A stretch of DNA of 64,000 nucleotides from Massilia eburnea (GCF_009720745.1 NZ_WNKX01000004.1:1-64000); one strand, 5' to 3'. Positions 33,191 through 42,917 are shown, numbered from the stretch's first letter. Notes: generated from the letters alone by a model not told the origin. Numbers and translations: made by a program.

Positions 33191-35236
33191 ATGGTACATA
33201 CCCTGCAAAGCTTCATCGGCGGCCGCTGGCAAGGCAAGGAGGCAGCGAACGCGCTGCACAGCGCCTTGGACAACCGAGTCATCTATCACACCCACGCCGA
33301 GCAGATCGACTTTGCCGAAGCCGTGCACTACGGCCGCAAGACCGGCATCCCGGGCCTGATGAAGCTGGACTTCCAGACTCGCGCCCAGCGCCTGAAAGCC
33401 CTGGCGATGTACCTGATGGAGCGCAAGGAAGAACTGTATGCGATCTCGCACCTGACCGGCGCCACCCGCCCGGACAGCTGGGTCGACGTGGAAGGCGGCA
33501 TCGGCACCCTGTTCGCCTACGCCAGCATGGGCAGCCGCGAGCTGCCTTCGTCGAACGTGCTGCACGAAGGCCCGGCCATGGCGCTGGGCAAGCGCGGCGG
33601 CTTCTCCGGTACCCACATCCTGGTGCCGCGCGGCGGCATCGCGGTGCACATCAACGCCTTCAACTTCCCGATCTGGGGCCTGCTGGAAAAGTTCGCGCCA
33701 TCCTTCCTGGCCGCCATGCCGTGCATCGGCAAGCCAGCCAGCGCCACGTCCTACCTGACTGAAGCCCTGATCCGCATGATCAACGATTCCGGACTGCTGC
33801 CGGAAGGCTCGCTGCAGCTGGTGATCGGCAGCACCGGCGACCTGCTGGATCGCCTGGGCGGCGCCGACGTGGTGACCTTCACCGGTTCCGCCGACACAGC
33901 CGCCAAGCTGCGCTCCAACCGCAACCTCATTGCCAACTCCGTACCGTTCACCGCCGAAGCGGACTCGCTGAACTGCGCCATCTTGGCACCGGACGTCACG
34001 CCTGACGATCCTGAATTCGACCTGTTCGTGAAAGAAGTGCAGCGCGAAATGACCACCAAGGCCGGCCAGAAGTGTACCGCCGTGCGCCGTATCATCGTGC
34101 CGCGCGACCGTGCCGATGCCGTGGCTGAAAAGCTGCGCGAGCGCTTGGCCAAGGTCGTGGTGGGCGATCCATCGGTGGAAGGGGTGCGCATGGGCGCATT
34201 GGCTTCCAAGGACCAGCAGCGCGACGTGGCCGAACGCGTGGCGCAACTGGCGCAAGGCAACGAGATCCTGTTCGGCGGCGCGGGTGTGCTGAAGCTGGTG
34301 GGGCAGGGCGTTGAGAATGGCGCCTTCTTCTCGCCGACCCTGTTGCTGTGCCGCGATGCGCTGAGCAACGATGCGGTACACAACGTGGAGGCCTTCGGCC
34401 CGGTCAGCACCATGATGACCTATGACACCATCGACGAAGCACTGGAACTGGCCGCACGCGGCAAGGGTTCGCTGGTGTCTTCGCTGATCACCAAGGACCC
34501 CGCCATCGCCGCCTACGCCGTGCCGATCGCCGCCGCCTCGCACGGTCGTGTGCACGTGCTGGACCGCGAAGCGGCGGTCGATTCCACCGGCCACGGCTCG
34601 CCGCTGCCGCAGCTGAAGCACGGCGGCCCTGGCCGCGCCGGCGGCGGTGAAGAACTGGGCGGCATCCGCGCGGTGCGCCACTTCCTGCAGCGCGCCGCAG
34701 TGCAAGGCTCGCCGACCATGCTGACCGCCATCATCGGCGAATACGTGCGCGGCGGCGCCGTCAAGGAAAGCGATATCCATCCGTTCCGCAAGTGTTTCGA
34801 AGACCTGGAGATCGGCGACTCGCTGCTGACCCATCGCCGCACCGTGAGCGAAGCGGATATCGTCAACTTCGGCGGCATTTCCGGCGACTTCTTCTACATG
34901 CACTTCGACGAGATCGCGGCCAAGGACACGCAGTTCGGCAAGCGCATCGCCCACGGCTACTTCGTGCTGTCGGCAGCGGCGGGCCTGTTCGTGTCGCCTG
35001 CGCCAGGCCCTGTGCTGGCCAACTACGGCCTGGACAACCTGCGCTTCATCACTCCCGTGGCGATCGGCGACACCATCCGCGCGCGCCTGACCTGCAAGCG
35101 CAAGGTTGACCGCAACCGCACCGACGATAAAGGCCGCGGCCAGGGCGTCGTGGCGTGGGACGTGCAGGTGACCAACCAGAACGATGAACTGGTGGCCAGC
35201 TACGACATCCTTACGCTGGTGTCCAAGCGAGCATAA
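33191..35236 (+). CDS. paaZ: Oxepin-CoA hydrolase / semialdehyde dehydrogenase PaaZ
   Basis: Protein of 681 residues, bifunctional. The N-terminal aldehyde dehydrogenase (about 1-515) has PRGGIAVHINAFNFPIWGLL and the catalytic cysteine near residue 295 in AGQKCTAVRR. The C-terminal MaoC-like hydratase (about 530-681) has DFFYMHFDEIAAK and RIAHGYFVLS. It opens the oxepin ring and oxidises the aldehyde product. Last gene of the paa operon, and its end overlaps the convergent small membrane protein gene by 26 bases. Confidence 0.95.
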   Translation: MVHTLQSFIGGRWQGKEAANALHSALDNRVIYHTHAEQIDFAEAVHYGRKTGIPGLMKLDFQTRAQRLKALAMYLMERKEELYAISHLTGATRPDSWVDVEGGIGTLFAYASMGSRELPSSNVLHEGPAMALGKRGGFSGTHILVPRGGIAVHINAFNFPIWGLLEKFAPSFLAAMPCIGKPASATSYLTEALIRMINDSGLLPEGSLQLVIGSTGDLLDRLGGADVVTFTGSADTAAKLRSNRNLIANSVPFTAEADSLNCAILAPDVTPDDPEFDLFVKEVQREMTTKAGQKCTAVRRIIVPRDRADAVAEKLRERLAKVVVGDPSVEGVRMGALASKDQQRDVAERVAQLAQGNEILFGGAGVLKLVGQGVENGAFFSPTLLLCRDALSNDAVHNVEAFGPVSTMMTYDTIDEALELAARGKGSLVSSLITKDPAIAAYAVPIAAASHGRVHVLDREAAVDSTGHGSPLPQLKHGGPGRAGGGEELGGIRAVRHFLQRAAVQGSPTMLTAIIGEYVRGGAVKESDIHPFRKCFEDLEIGDSLLTHRRTVSEADIVNFGGISGDFFYMHFDEIAAKDTQFGKRIAHGYFVLSAAAGLFVSPAPGPVLANYGLDNLRFITPVAIGDTIRARLTCKRKVDRNRTDDKGRGQGVVAWDVQVTNQNDELVASYDILTLVSKRA

Positions 35237-35504
35237 AGGCCACGGCCGCAAAGCCCAGTGCTATCAGCAGCACCGCAGTCCACTTCACCCTGTAGTGGAC
35301 TGCGTGGCAGCGCTGGCAAACCCGCATCTTCGCGCCGCCGCCACTGGCGAGCGGCAGCTCCTCATAGTTATTCCGTCTGATTTCGGCGGCACACAACGCG
35401 CACGCGCTGCGCTGATTGCGCCGGCCGCCGCGCCACTGGCGCAGCCGGTCCATCAGCAGCGCCGCCACCAGCAGCGCGCTAAAAAGCAGGAACAGTATCT
35501 TCAT
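35211..35504 (-). CDS. Small membrane protein with CxxC pairs
   Basis: Protein of 97 residues with membrane segments at both ends (MKILFLLFSALLVAALLM and WTAVLLIALGFAAVAFML). Between them are CALCAAEIRRNN and VCQRCHAVHYR, two CxxC pairs that could bind zinc. No family recognised. It overlaps the upstream gene by 26 bases and the convergent paaZ at its 3' end. Confidence 0.55.
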   Translation of the reverse strand: MKILFLLFSALLVAALLMDRLRQWRGGRRNQRSACALCAAEIRRNNYEELPLASGGGAKMRVCQRCHAVHYRVKWTAVLLIALGFAAVAFMLAWTPA

Positions 35505-35901
35505 CGTGCGCCGACTTTAGCACAAGCCAGCACGCGCCCCCCGCGGCGAGGCCCGCGAGCGCCAGCATTGGGCCAAGGCGAAGCAGGTGGCGTGGCGCAT
35601 ACGCGCAGGCCAGGAAGGGAAGCCAGGCAAGCGCAGTGGCAACGGCGCCGCCCATGAAATACCGCGCGCTGCCGTAGCCGCGGCGGATCGCCAGCGCGAT
35701 GCTCACTGCAAATGGCGGCAGCGAGGCGGCAAAAGCCATGATCCAGGCCAGTACCAGCGTGGCTAGCGGAAAGCGGATGTGCGCATCGCCATTGGTGAAG
35801 AAGTCCCACAACTCGTTGCCGCTCACAAAAGTCACTGTGGCGCAGCTGACGGCAAGCAGGTAGGCGTACGTGACGCGTTCAAGGGAGGTATTGGTATTCA
35901 T
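35479..35901 (-). CDS. Four-helix membrane protein, hypothetical
   Basis: Protein of 140 residues with about four hydrophobic helices (YAYLLAVSCATVTFVSG, LATLVLAWIMAFAASL, GGAVATALAWLPFLACAY, LGPMLALAGLAAGGACWLVL). No family recognised. Start at MNTNTSLERV. Likely co-transcribed with the small CxxC membrane protein, which overlaps its end. Confidence 0.55.
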   Translation of the reverse strand: MNTNTSLERVTYAYLLAVSCATVTFVSGNELWDFFTNGDAHIRFPLATLVLAWIMAFAASLPPFAVSIALAIRRGYGSARYFMGGAVATALAWLPFLACAYAPRHLLRLGPMLALAGLAAGGACWLVLKSAHDEDTVPAF

Positions 35902-35968
35902 GGCCCGCACTGTAGCGGGCCTGTGTGCGCTGGAGATGAAGCGGCGGTGAAGCCGCTTCAGTTTCTTA

Positions 35969-36496
35969 TCAGGACTTCTTCAGGGCTTTCCGCGCCTTGT
36001 CGAATTCCGCATTTTCAAGCGCGGTCTGGCGATTGACCAGTGCCTCCACGTCTTTGGCGGCGGTAACGATTCTACCCAGCAGGCCGTTCACGGCGGCGAC
36101 GTTGGCTTCGTCTTCGAATATGATGGTCTCGCCTTCGACACTGGCCAGCTCTTTATGCGCCTGCAGGAAGGCGATCAGTTGCCGCTGCGCTGAGAACATC
36201 CGGCGATAGGCTTCGCCCAGGTCGCCGGCAAAGGTGTACAGATTGGCCGTCACCTCGTCCATCTTGGCGCGGAACTTAGGGTGCCCCGCAAATTCGCTTT
36301 TGCCAATATCCTGCTCGCGGTCGTGAATCGCGCCGTCCAGGTCTTTCAGGGCGATGGCCAGCGCGTCTTCTGCCTTGTCCACCACGCCGGCCGCTTCGTC
36401 ATAGTTCTGTTTTGTGACGATGCCGCCCGGCTTGGTCTGCTCGAAGAAATCCATCTTGTCGAGCTCCGCATTATAGCGATGGAAAGTCAGCGCCAT
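35969..36496 (-). CDS. Helical protein of unknown function
   Basis: Protein of 175 residues without clear signal peptide. Almost entirely charged amphipathic helix (AGVVDKAEDALAIALKDLDG, ENAEFDKARKALKKS), probably a helical bundle or coiled coil. The start overlaps the upstream exported protein gene by ten bases, so both belong to the operon headed by the DUF3857 protein. No function recognised. Confidence 0.6.
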   Translation of the reverse strand: MALTFHRYNAELDKMDFFEQTKPGGIVTKQNYDEAAGVVDKAEDALAIALKDLDGAIHDREQDIGKSEFAGHPKFRAKMDEVTANLYTFAGDLGEAYRRMFSAQRQLIAFLQAHKELASVEGETIIFEDEANVAAVNGLLGRIVTAAKDVEALVNRQTALENAEFDKARKALKKS

Positions 36497-37182
36497 CTTT
36501 GCGTGCTGTGGCCAAGGGCCAGGATGATCTGGTCCCAAGGGCCGAAACCGATGGTGCGGATCTCGATCGGACGGCCGGTCTCGCTCACCTTTGCCAGTTC
36601 GGCCTGCGTCGTTTCGATGGTTTTCAGCGCTTCCAGGGCCAACTGGGTGTCCAGTTCTGCGCGGATGCTGTCCATTGTGGACCGCAGCAGGTCCGAAATC
36701 TTCGGCATCAGCTCTGCGAATTTCTTGCTCGATGCGTCGTTATCGATACGCTGCAGCACCTTGGTTTCTTCCGCAGTCAACGGCGCGACTTTTTCACCTG
36801 TTGCTCCCCATTCTGCGACATAGGCTTTCAGCCGATGGCGGTATGCAGGATGGCGCACGGACGCCGCCACGCTGGCAGCGAGATCCTGGGGCAGGATTTC
36901 TGCGAGGCGCGGCGCCACCTTGGCGCTGAGTTCTTGTTTCGAAATCCTGCGTACAAAGTAATCGCGCATCGCACGGTTGTAATTCTCTGTCACTTTGGCA
37001 TAAACCATGGCCTCGTAGAACGGCAGGCCGTCCAGGATGTCGGTCAGGTCCTTGGCGTATGCCGGAGCCAGTGCCGCAGGCGGCGCGGTGACGGCCGTAT
37101 TTGCTGCGAAGGCAGGTACAGCCAGCGCGCCGCCCACGGCGAGAGCCAGCAGCAATTCACGGGCGATGGATTTCAATTTCAT
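36487..37182 (-). CDS. Exported helical protein of unknown function
   Basis: Protein of 231 residues with a signal peptide (RELLLALAVGGALAVPAFAA). The mature part is helical and charged. A conserved-looking stretch YNRAMRDYFVRRISKQELSA lies at about residues 70-90. It starts 19 bases after the DUF3857/transglutaminase gene and overlaps the next gene, so the three are probably expressed together. Function unknown. Confidence 0.6.
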   Translation of the reverse strand: MKLKSIARELLLALAVGGALAVPAFAANTAVTAPPAALAPAYAKDLTDILDGLPFYEAMVYAKVTENYNRAMRDYFVRRISKQELSAKVAPRLAEILPQDLAASVAASVRHPAYRHRLKAYVAEWGATGEKVAPLTAEETKVLQRIDNDASSKKFAELMPKISDLLRSTMDSIRAELDTQLALEALKTIETTQAELAKVSETGRPIEIRTIGFGPWDQIILALGHSTQRWR

Positions 37183-37201
37183 TTGGCGTCGGGGCTTTCT
37201 T

Positions 37202-40012
37202 TCACAGGCGCGCCAGCTCATGCTGGGCCGCCACGTGGTAAGGGTTGTCCAGCAAGCGCTTGTTCACCGCGCGCTGGAAGTAAGTTTTGGCTTTGACCTT
37301 CTGGCCGCTTGCGAGCAGGTGGCGGCCGATGTAGAAATAGGTCTCGACCAGCCGCGCATCGATGCCACTGCCGGCGTTGCGCGTGGCACGGGTGATCATC
37401 TGTTCCGGATCGGTCTTTCCGTCCAACATGGCGCTGACGTCGCCGAGCCAGGCGGCGTCGGCATCGCCGCCATTGTCCGCGGCGGCTGGCTTGCCGCCGG
37501 CGATCTGCAGCCACAGTGCAGCGCGCGCCTTGTCGGTGCGGTCCTCGTAGCGCACCATGGCATCGCGGAAGTCGGCTTGCGCTGGCGCCAGCTTGTCCTG
37601 GTAAAGGCTGGCCAGTCCGCGCGCGAGGTAGGCCTCTGCGTCATCGGCGCCGCGCGCAATGACCTTGCTGTAATCGGCCTCGCTTTCCTTGAAGCGGCCC
37701 AGTGTGAAGTTCGCTTCCGCACGGCAGCGCAAGGCGGCACTGGAGCTCGGCTGCAGCTGCACGGCGCGCGCCGCATCTTTCAAGGCTTCTTCCTTGCGGC
37801 CCAGCCAGGCCAGTGCGACGGCGCGCTCACACAGGGCCGGCACCGGATCGCGCCCGCTTGCCTCGGTGTTCGCGATGGCGCGGCTGGTGCTCGCCACCAG
37901 CACGGCAATGCGCTGCTCCTCCGTCTGCAGTGGCGGGGCCGGGACAGCCGCCGGTGCCGCGGCAGGCGCAGGCTGCGCGGCAGCGCCAATCATGTCGGAC
38001 TTGAAGGCGTTCAGCGAGCCGGACACGATCTCGTTGTACTGCTGGATGTTCTTCACGTGCTGCGGCATGTCCGCCGGCTGCACGCGGTCGGCCTTGATGG
38101 ACAGCTGCAGGTTCAGGTGCACGTTGTTGCGGTCGACATCGAGCTTGCGCTGCAGCTGGAAGGCGTGGTCATCGATATCGCGTGCCGCATTGCCGCGCGT
38201 GATATTGAACGCTTGCGGCAGGCGCAGGCTGATATCGTATTCGGCATTGCCCGGGAATGCCGGCACCGCCAATGAATGCTTACGATGCGAAGTGCCGGGC
38301 GGCGCGAAGATCTCCGTCATATTGCTCGGGGTGTAGGACATGTTCCAGCCTTCGCCCGTGCGCATTTCGGAAAACAGGTTTGGAATACTGAAGCGCAGCT
38401 CCACCTTGAGCATATTGTTGATGCGGTCATCCTCGACCTTCGGCTCGCCGAGCAGCTGGGCTTCCGCATAGCGGCGCGCCATCACGGTCTCATACGCCTT
38501 GTGAATCTCCTGCTTGCTCATGCCGGCCAGCGCCACGCGCATTTCCTCCGCCGCTACGCCGTGCAACTCGCTGTTTTGCACCAGGTCGGCCGGCTTGTCG
38601 AAGGATGGTGCGTTGAAACGTTCGCTGAGCCGATGCTGCAAGGTTTGCGGCGCCGACTGCGGAATCACGCTGAGCGCCGTGCTGCCGGGCTTGACCACCA
38701 GCACCTGGCGCCCCGCGTGCGCCTGGCCCATGGCATCGAGCTTGCCGTACTGGCCGCGGCGCGTCGGATCCAGGTAGTACTCCTTGCCGTTCAGCGTGAC
38801 GTGGACAATGGCGTGGTTGAAGACGATGGGTGAGGGCAGCACGTTGGCCAATCCCTTGTGCGTGGTGGTGGCCACCAGCACCGGGTCGGCATCGATGCCC
38901 AGAGCGCGCAGCATGGAGACGGCCAGCAGGCTCTTGTCCTTGCAATCGCCGTAGCGTCGCTCCAGCACCTGCGCCGGTGGGAAGGGGCGGTGGGAATTCT
39001 CTCCCATCGACACCGACAGGTAGCGGATCTCGTTCTGAACGTATTCCAGCACCTTTGCAACCTGTTCTTCCTTCGTTCGGGCGGCACGCGCGGCGCGCAG
39101 CGGCCCTTCCAGCACGCCCGCTTCGGTGCGGGCGCCGAACAGGTCCAGCGCCCAGTCGTTGACCGCGCCCCAGTCCTTGAAATCGGAGAACTGCATCCAG
39201 CGCACCTGCTCCACGTCGTCCGGCACGTACTGCTCCGGCAGCACCGCCTCCAGGCCTTTTTCCTCGAAGCGCATGATGCGGCGGCCATCCTTGTATTCGG
39301 CGGACTGGCGCGCCATTTTGCCTTCGGCGGCGCCAACCAGGCGGTAATTGATGAAGCGCTCTGCCGGCATGTTCAGGATGATGCGGCGGTAGGCGGAGGG
39401 GAAGCTGTTGTCCCAGTGGCCGTCCTGCAGCACGTGCTGGCCGAACACGGGGTTCTGGCCGCTGGTGGTGTATTCATATTCGAGCGTATCGCCCACGCGC
39501 AGGTCGCTCACCACGATTTGCGCGGTCACGGTGCCGTCGTAGATACCCTGTTCCAGGTTGCGTTCGCGCTGCAGGAAGCGGATGTCGGCGCTGGCCGTCT
39601 TGTCGATCACCTGGCCGCCGCGATGGATGGCTACCTTGTGCAGGTACAGCCGCTGGTAGTCAGGCTGGAAGTCGATCGGGATCTGCGCCAGACCCTCAAG
39701 GCCGGACGGCTGGTGCGCAATCGCCGCCCGCCGCACGTAATAGCTGGTGGTATCGGCCACGTAGATTTGCAGGTCCGCAAACCGCATGCTGGCAGTTTCG
39801 CCTTGCAGCGCATCCGGCAGGGTGGCCAGGCGATCGACCCAGGCCGGCAGCGGCGCCCCACGCTCAAAGGAGCGCTCGGCCTGCGGCGCGCTTTGCTGCG
39901 CGGGCGGCGTCTGGGCCTGGGCGGACAGGGTGAAGATGGCGAAAGGGCTGGCGCACAAGGCGGCGGCCAGGGCAAGGCGGACTGCCTGGCCCACCGGGGA
40001 AAGTCGAAACAT
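37202..40012 (-). CDS. Exported DUF3857/transglutaminase/TPR protein
   Basis: Protein of 936 residues. A signal peptide (VRLALAAALCASPFAIFTLS) leads into a DUF3857 region (about 50-260). A transglutaminase-like core follows with the triad Cys in YGDCKDKSLLAV (near 356), His in FNHAIVHV (near 399) and Asp in YYLDPTRRG (near 414). The C-terminal third has TPR-like repeats (RAVALAWLGRKEEALKDAAR, ALRCRAEANFTLGRFKESEA). Such proteins are periplasmic with unknown substrates. The triad is intact. Divergent from the cytochrome gene. Confidence 0.85.
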   Translation of the reverse strand: MFRLSPVGQAVRLALAAALCASPFAIFTLSAQAQTPPAQQSAPQAERSFERGAPLPAWVDRLATLPDALQGETASMRFADLQIYVADTTSYYVRRAAIAHQPSGLEGLAQIPIDFQPDYQRLYLHKVAIHRGGQVIDKTASADIRFLQRERNLEQGIYDGTVTAQIVVSDLRVGDTLEYEYTTSGQNPVFGQHVLQDGHWDNSFPSAYRRIILNMPAERFINYRLVGAAEGKMARQSAEYKDGRRIMRFEEKGLEAVLPEQYVPDDVEQVRWMQFSDFKDWGAVNDWALDLFGARTEAGVLEGPLRAARAARTKEEQVAKVLEYVQNEIRYLSVSMGENSHRPFPPAQVLERRYGDCKDKSLLAVSMLRALGIDADPVLVATTTHKGLANVLPSPIVFNHAIVHVTLNGKEYYLDPTRRGQYGKLDAMGQAHAGRQVLVVKPGSTALSVIPQSAPQTLQHRLSERFNAPSFDKPADLVQNSELHGVAAEEMRVALAGMSKQEIHKAYETVMARRYAEAQLLGEPKVEDDRINNMLKVELRFSIPNLFSEMRTGEGWNMSYTPSNMTEIFAPPGTSHRKHSLAVPAFPGNAEYDISLRLPQAFNITRGNAARDIDDHAFQLQRKLDVDRNNVHLNLQLSIKADRVQPADMPQHVKNIQQYNEIVSGSLNAFKSDMIGAAAQPAPAAAPAAVPAPPLQTEEQRIAVLVASTSRAIANTEASGRDPVPALCERAVALAWLGRKEEALKDAARAVQLQPSSSAALRCRAEANFTLGRFKESEADYSKVIARGADDAEAYLARGLASLYQDKLAPAQADFRDAMVRYEDRTDKARAALWLQIAGGKPAAADNGGDADAAWLGDVSAMLDGKTDPEQMITRATRNAGSGIDARLVETYFYIGRHLLASGQKVKAKTYFQRAVNKRLLDNPYHVAAQHELARL

Positions 40013-40111
40013 CGTTTGCCTGCTTGGGTAAATTTTGCAACAGTTGAGTAAATGGTATTGCAATAACGGAATCCTGTGCAAGCATGAATGCTTTGCGAGG
40101 GGAGGCGAAAA

Positions 40112-40966
40112 ATGAGGACTGGCGCCTGGTTGTTCGCTTGCGCAGTGCTGTCGGCGCAAGCAGCGGTTGCGGCGGATGCGAAACTGGTACGCGGAAAATA
40201 CCTGGTCGAGGGGGTGCTGGCCTGCGCCAACTGCCACGCGGTGCGCGACAAGACCGGTGCGGTGATTGCCGAAAAAGGCATGGCGGGCGGCTTCGAGTTC
40301 GCCGAGGAGATGTTCAAGTCCTACGCTTCCAATATCACGCCGGACCGCGAAACCGGCATCGGCAAATGGACCGACGCCCAGCTGGCAAAGGCCATACGCG
40401 AGGGCATCAGGCCCGATGGCAGCTTGATCGGACCGCCCATGCCCATCCAGTTCTACCGGTCACTGTCGGACGCGGACCTGGCGGCGACCATCAGGTACTT
40501 GCGCGCCCAGCCGGCCGTGGTGAACCAGGTTCCCAAATCGACCTTCAACTTCCCGCTGCCGCCGAACTACGGCCCACCGCTGAAGAACGTCGCTTCGCCA
40601 TCACCGAAAGACAAAGTGGCTTATGGCGGCTACCTGGTCGCCATTGCCCACTGCATGGAGTGCCACACGCCGCGCGATGAGCGGGGCATGCTGGTGATGA
40701 CGAGCCTGGGCGCGGGAGGACAGAATATCAAAGGCCCATGGGGCGACAGCATCTCGCGCAACCTGACGCCGCACGCTGAAGGCCTGCGCGACTGGAGCGA
40801 CGAACAGATCGCCGCTGCAATCCGTACCGGCAAAGACCGCAGCGGCAAGCCCTACAAGCCGCCCATGGCCTTTGACTGGTACCACAACATCAACGACGCG
40901 GACATGGCGGCTATCGTGGCCTATTTGCGCACGCTGCCGCCACAGCAAGGATCAGGAAGCAAATAA
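40112..40966 (+). CDS. Diheme cytochrome c
   Basis: Protein of 284 residues, exported (MRTGAWLFACAVLSAQAAVA). Two haem-binding motifs, CANCH (residues 38-42) and CMECH (near 181), each start a cytochrome c domain. It resembles the diheme subunits of alcohol or gluconate dehydrogenases and c-type electron carriers. No partner dehydrogenase lies next to it, so its electron donor is unknown. The start at 40112 has GGGGAGG upstream. Confidence 0.88.
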   Translation: MRTGAWLFACAVLSAQAAVAADAKLVRGKYLVEGVLACANCHAVRDKTGAVIAEKGMAGGFEFAEEMFKSYASNITPDRETGIGKWTDAQLAKAIREGIRPDGSLIGPPMPIQFYRSLSDADLAATIRYLRAQPAVVNQVPKSTFNFPLPPNYGPPLKNVASPSPKDKVAYGGYLVAIAHCMECHTPRDERGMLVMTSLGAGGQNIKGPWGDSISRNLTPHAEGLRDWSDEQIAAAIRTGKDRSGKPYKPPMAFDWYHNINDADMAAIVAYLRTLPPQQGSGSK

Positions 40967-40987
40967 ATTGCTGCTGCAGGAGCCAGC

Positions 40988-41455
40988 TCAGGATTTGGCG
41001 CCGCTGCAGGTGCCAGGCTTGGCCATTTCAAGCTTGGCGACATCTGTTTTACCTTGTTCTTCGCTCATTTGTTCAACGCCAGCGCCGCCGACGAAAACGC
41101 CCAGCTTGATATATTGGCGCACAAAGTAGTTTTTGCCGGATTCGACCTTCAGGTTCAGGTCATTGGGGGAAAACTCGGACTCGGTGGAGACCTTGATCAT
41201 TTTTCCACCCTCAACTTCGGTGTAGAAGAACACGTCCGCAGCGCTCTCGCCCAGGCATTTGCCGTCAACCCAGATATCCTTTTTCAGCGCCTTGCCTGCA
41301 AAGCTGTTCCGGTAAACATAGAGCCCGGCATTATTGGCGGCAGGTGCATTGAATTGTTTCGCTTTGCTTGAATCCTCTTTGGAGGCCATGCTGACCGATG
41401 CGCAACCGGTGACGAGGAAAGAGGCGGAAATAGCGATGAGTGGAAGGATTTTCAT
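40988..41455 (-). CDS. DUF2846-like lipoprotein
   Basis: Protein of 155 residues. The lipobox LVTGCAS puts a lipidated cysteine at residue 18. The body has the DUF2846 pattern GLYVYRNSFAGKALKKDIWV followed by DGKCLGES and later KNYFVRQYIKLG. It is an envelope lipoprotein of unknown function. Convergent with the cytochrome gene. Confidence 0.78.
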   Translation of the reverse strand: MKILPLIAISASFLVTGCASVSMASKEDSSKAKQFNAPAANNAGLYVYRNSFAGKALKKDIWVDGKCLGESAADVFFYTEVEGGKMIKVSTESEFSPNDLNLKVESGKNYFVRQYIKLGVFVGGAGVEQMSEEQGKTDVAKLEMAKPGTCSGAKS

Positions 41456-41554
41456 GTTTTATGTGGAAGTTGATAACAAGTTTTGGTGCGGGGAAATGAT
41501 AATCGACTCCCCCGCACTGAACTCTCACACTTTTCCACAAAAGGCTATTTAAAT

Positions 41555-42787
41555 TCAGGCTTCCAGTCCGAACGGATCGTCGATCGAGTGGGATGGCTGC
41601 GTGAACCAGCGCGGGCCGTCCTCCGCCATGTAGAAGTGGTCTTCCAGGCGTACGCCGAATTCGCCCGGCGCCACGATCATCGGCTCGTTGGAGAAAGTCA
41701 TGCCCACGTCCAGCGGTGTCTTGTCGCCGCCCACCAGATACGGCCACTCGTGGATGTCCAGGCCGATGCCGTGGCCGGTGCGGTGCGGCAGGCCTGGCAG
41801 CTTGTATTCCGGGCCGAAGCCGTTGGACAGCAGCGAACGGCGCGCGGCCTGGTCCACTTCTTCGCACGGCACGCCCAGCTTGGCGGCTTCAAACGCGGCC
41901 TGCTGCGCTGCCTTCTCTGCATTCCACACTTCGCGCTGGCGTGCGCTCGGCTCGCCGTACACATAGGTGCGGGTGATGTCGGAAATATAGTTGTGCAGCT
42001 TGCAGCCGGTGTCGATCAGCACCGTGTCGCCTTTTTTCAGCGTCTGCACGTATGACACGCCGTGCGGGAAGGAGCTGGCTACGCCGAACAGCACGATCAC
42101 GAAATAGGAGCCGGCCGGCGCGCCGACCTTGCGGTGCGCCTTGTCGATGAATTCAGCCACCTCGGTGGTGGTGATGCCTTCACGCAGGATGCTGGCGGCG
42201 GCGACATGCACGGCCAGGGTCATGTCCTTGGCGCGCTGCATCAGGGCGATTTCCGCCTTCGACTTGCGGGTGCGGCAATGGGCGGTGACCGGGCGCGCGT
42301 TCTCCAGTACATAGCCTTCGGCCAGCGGACGGATGCCGTCGAAGATGAAGAAGGCGCTGCTTTCGTCCAGCCCGATCCGCGGCGGCTGTGCGGCATTCGG
42401 CATAATGCCCATTTTCTTCAGGACCGCGATGAACAGCGCGTACGGGCTTTCATGCTCGTGCCAGCAATTGACCGCGCCTTCTACCAGCATGAAGTCCTTC
42501 AGCGTGTCTTCCTCGAAGGCGGGGGCGATGTATTCCACGGCGCCGCTGGCGGGCAGGATGGCGCCGACCATGCGCTCGCTGGGATGCCATTTGGTGCCAG
42601 TGAAGTAGAGCAGGCCGGAGCCGGCGTTGATATAGATGGCGGCGATGCCTTGCTGGCGCATGAAGGCCTGTGCCTTTTCGATGCGCGCCAGGTGTTCATC
42701 CTTGCAGATCGGCGTGGCGCCCGCCGTCATGTCCGACAGGGATGCCAGTGCCTCTTCCATAGTCTTGCCGCCAATACCAATGCCCAT
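41555..42787 (-). CDS. M24 family Xaa-Pro peptidase
   Basis: Protein of 410 residues with an N-terminal creatinase-like domain (about 25-160) and a pita-bread catalytic domain. Metal ligands are visible in VLIDTGCKLHNYISDITRT (two Asp), HRTGHGIGLDIHEWPYL (His) and in MTFSNEPMIVAPGEFGVRLE (two Glu). It should remove N-terminal residues before proline or act on dipeptides in the cytoplasm. A good ribosome binding site (AAGGAGG) precedes the ATG. Confidence 0.9.
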   Translation of the reverse strand: MGIGIGGKTMEEALASLSDMTAGATPICKDEHLARIEKAQAFMRQQGIAAIYINAGSGLLYFTGTKWHPSERMVGAILPASGAVEYIAPAFEEDTLKDFMLVEGAVNCWHEHESPYALFIAVLKKMGIMPNAAQPPRIGLDESSAFFIFDGIRPLAEGYVLENARPVTAHCRTRKSKAEIALMQRAKDMTLAVHVAAASILREGITTTEVAEFIDKAHRKVGAPAGSYFVIVLFGVASSFPHGVSYVQTLKKGDTVLIDTGCKLHNYISDITRTYVYGEPSARQREVWNAEKAAQQAAFEAAKLGVPCEEVDQAARRSLLSNGFGPEYKLPGLPHRTGHGIGLDIHEWPYLVGGDKTPLDVGMTFSNEPMIVAPGEFGVRLEDHFYMAEDGPRWFTQPSHSIDDPFGLEA

Positions 42788-42835
42788 GCTGCCTCCTTTA
42801 AAAACAAGGGGAACATCATAGCACCGCGCTGGCGC

Positions 42836-42891
42836 AAAAAAGCCGGCTATGCAGCTATCGTACTTTGGGATGACGATAGCCGCATACCGGC
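42836..42891 (-). terminator. Terminator of the first M4 protease gene
   Basis: On the minus strand a long hairpin (arms of about 19 bases around ACTTTGGGATG-type loop, 42842-42891) is followed by TTTTTT at 42841-42836. It lies 27 bases after the protease stop codon. Confidence 0.8.
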
Positions 42892-42917
42892 CGGGAAACT
42901 GCTCAAATCACTTAACT

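Noticed and set aside
32990..35251. Long open frame antisense to paaZ
   Set aside because: The paaZ product has intact domains on the other strand, and the antisense product is low-complexity His/Arg/Gln-rich.
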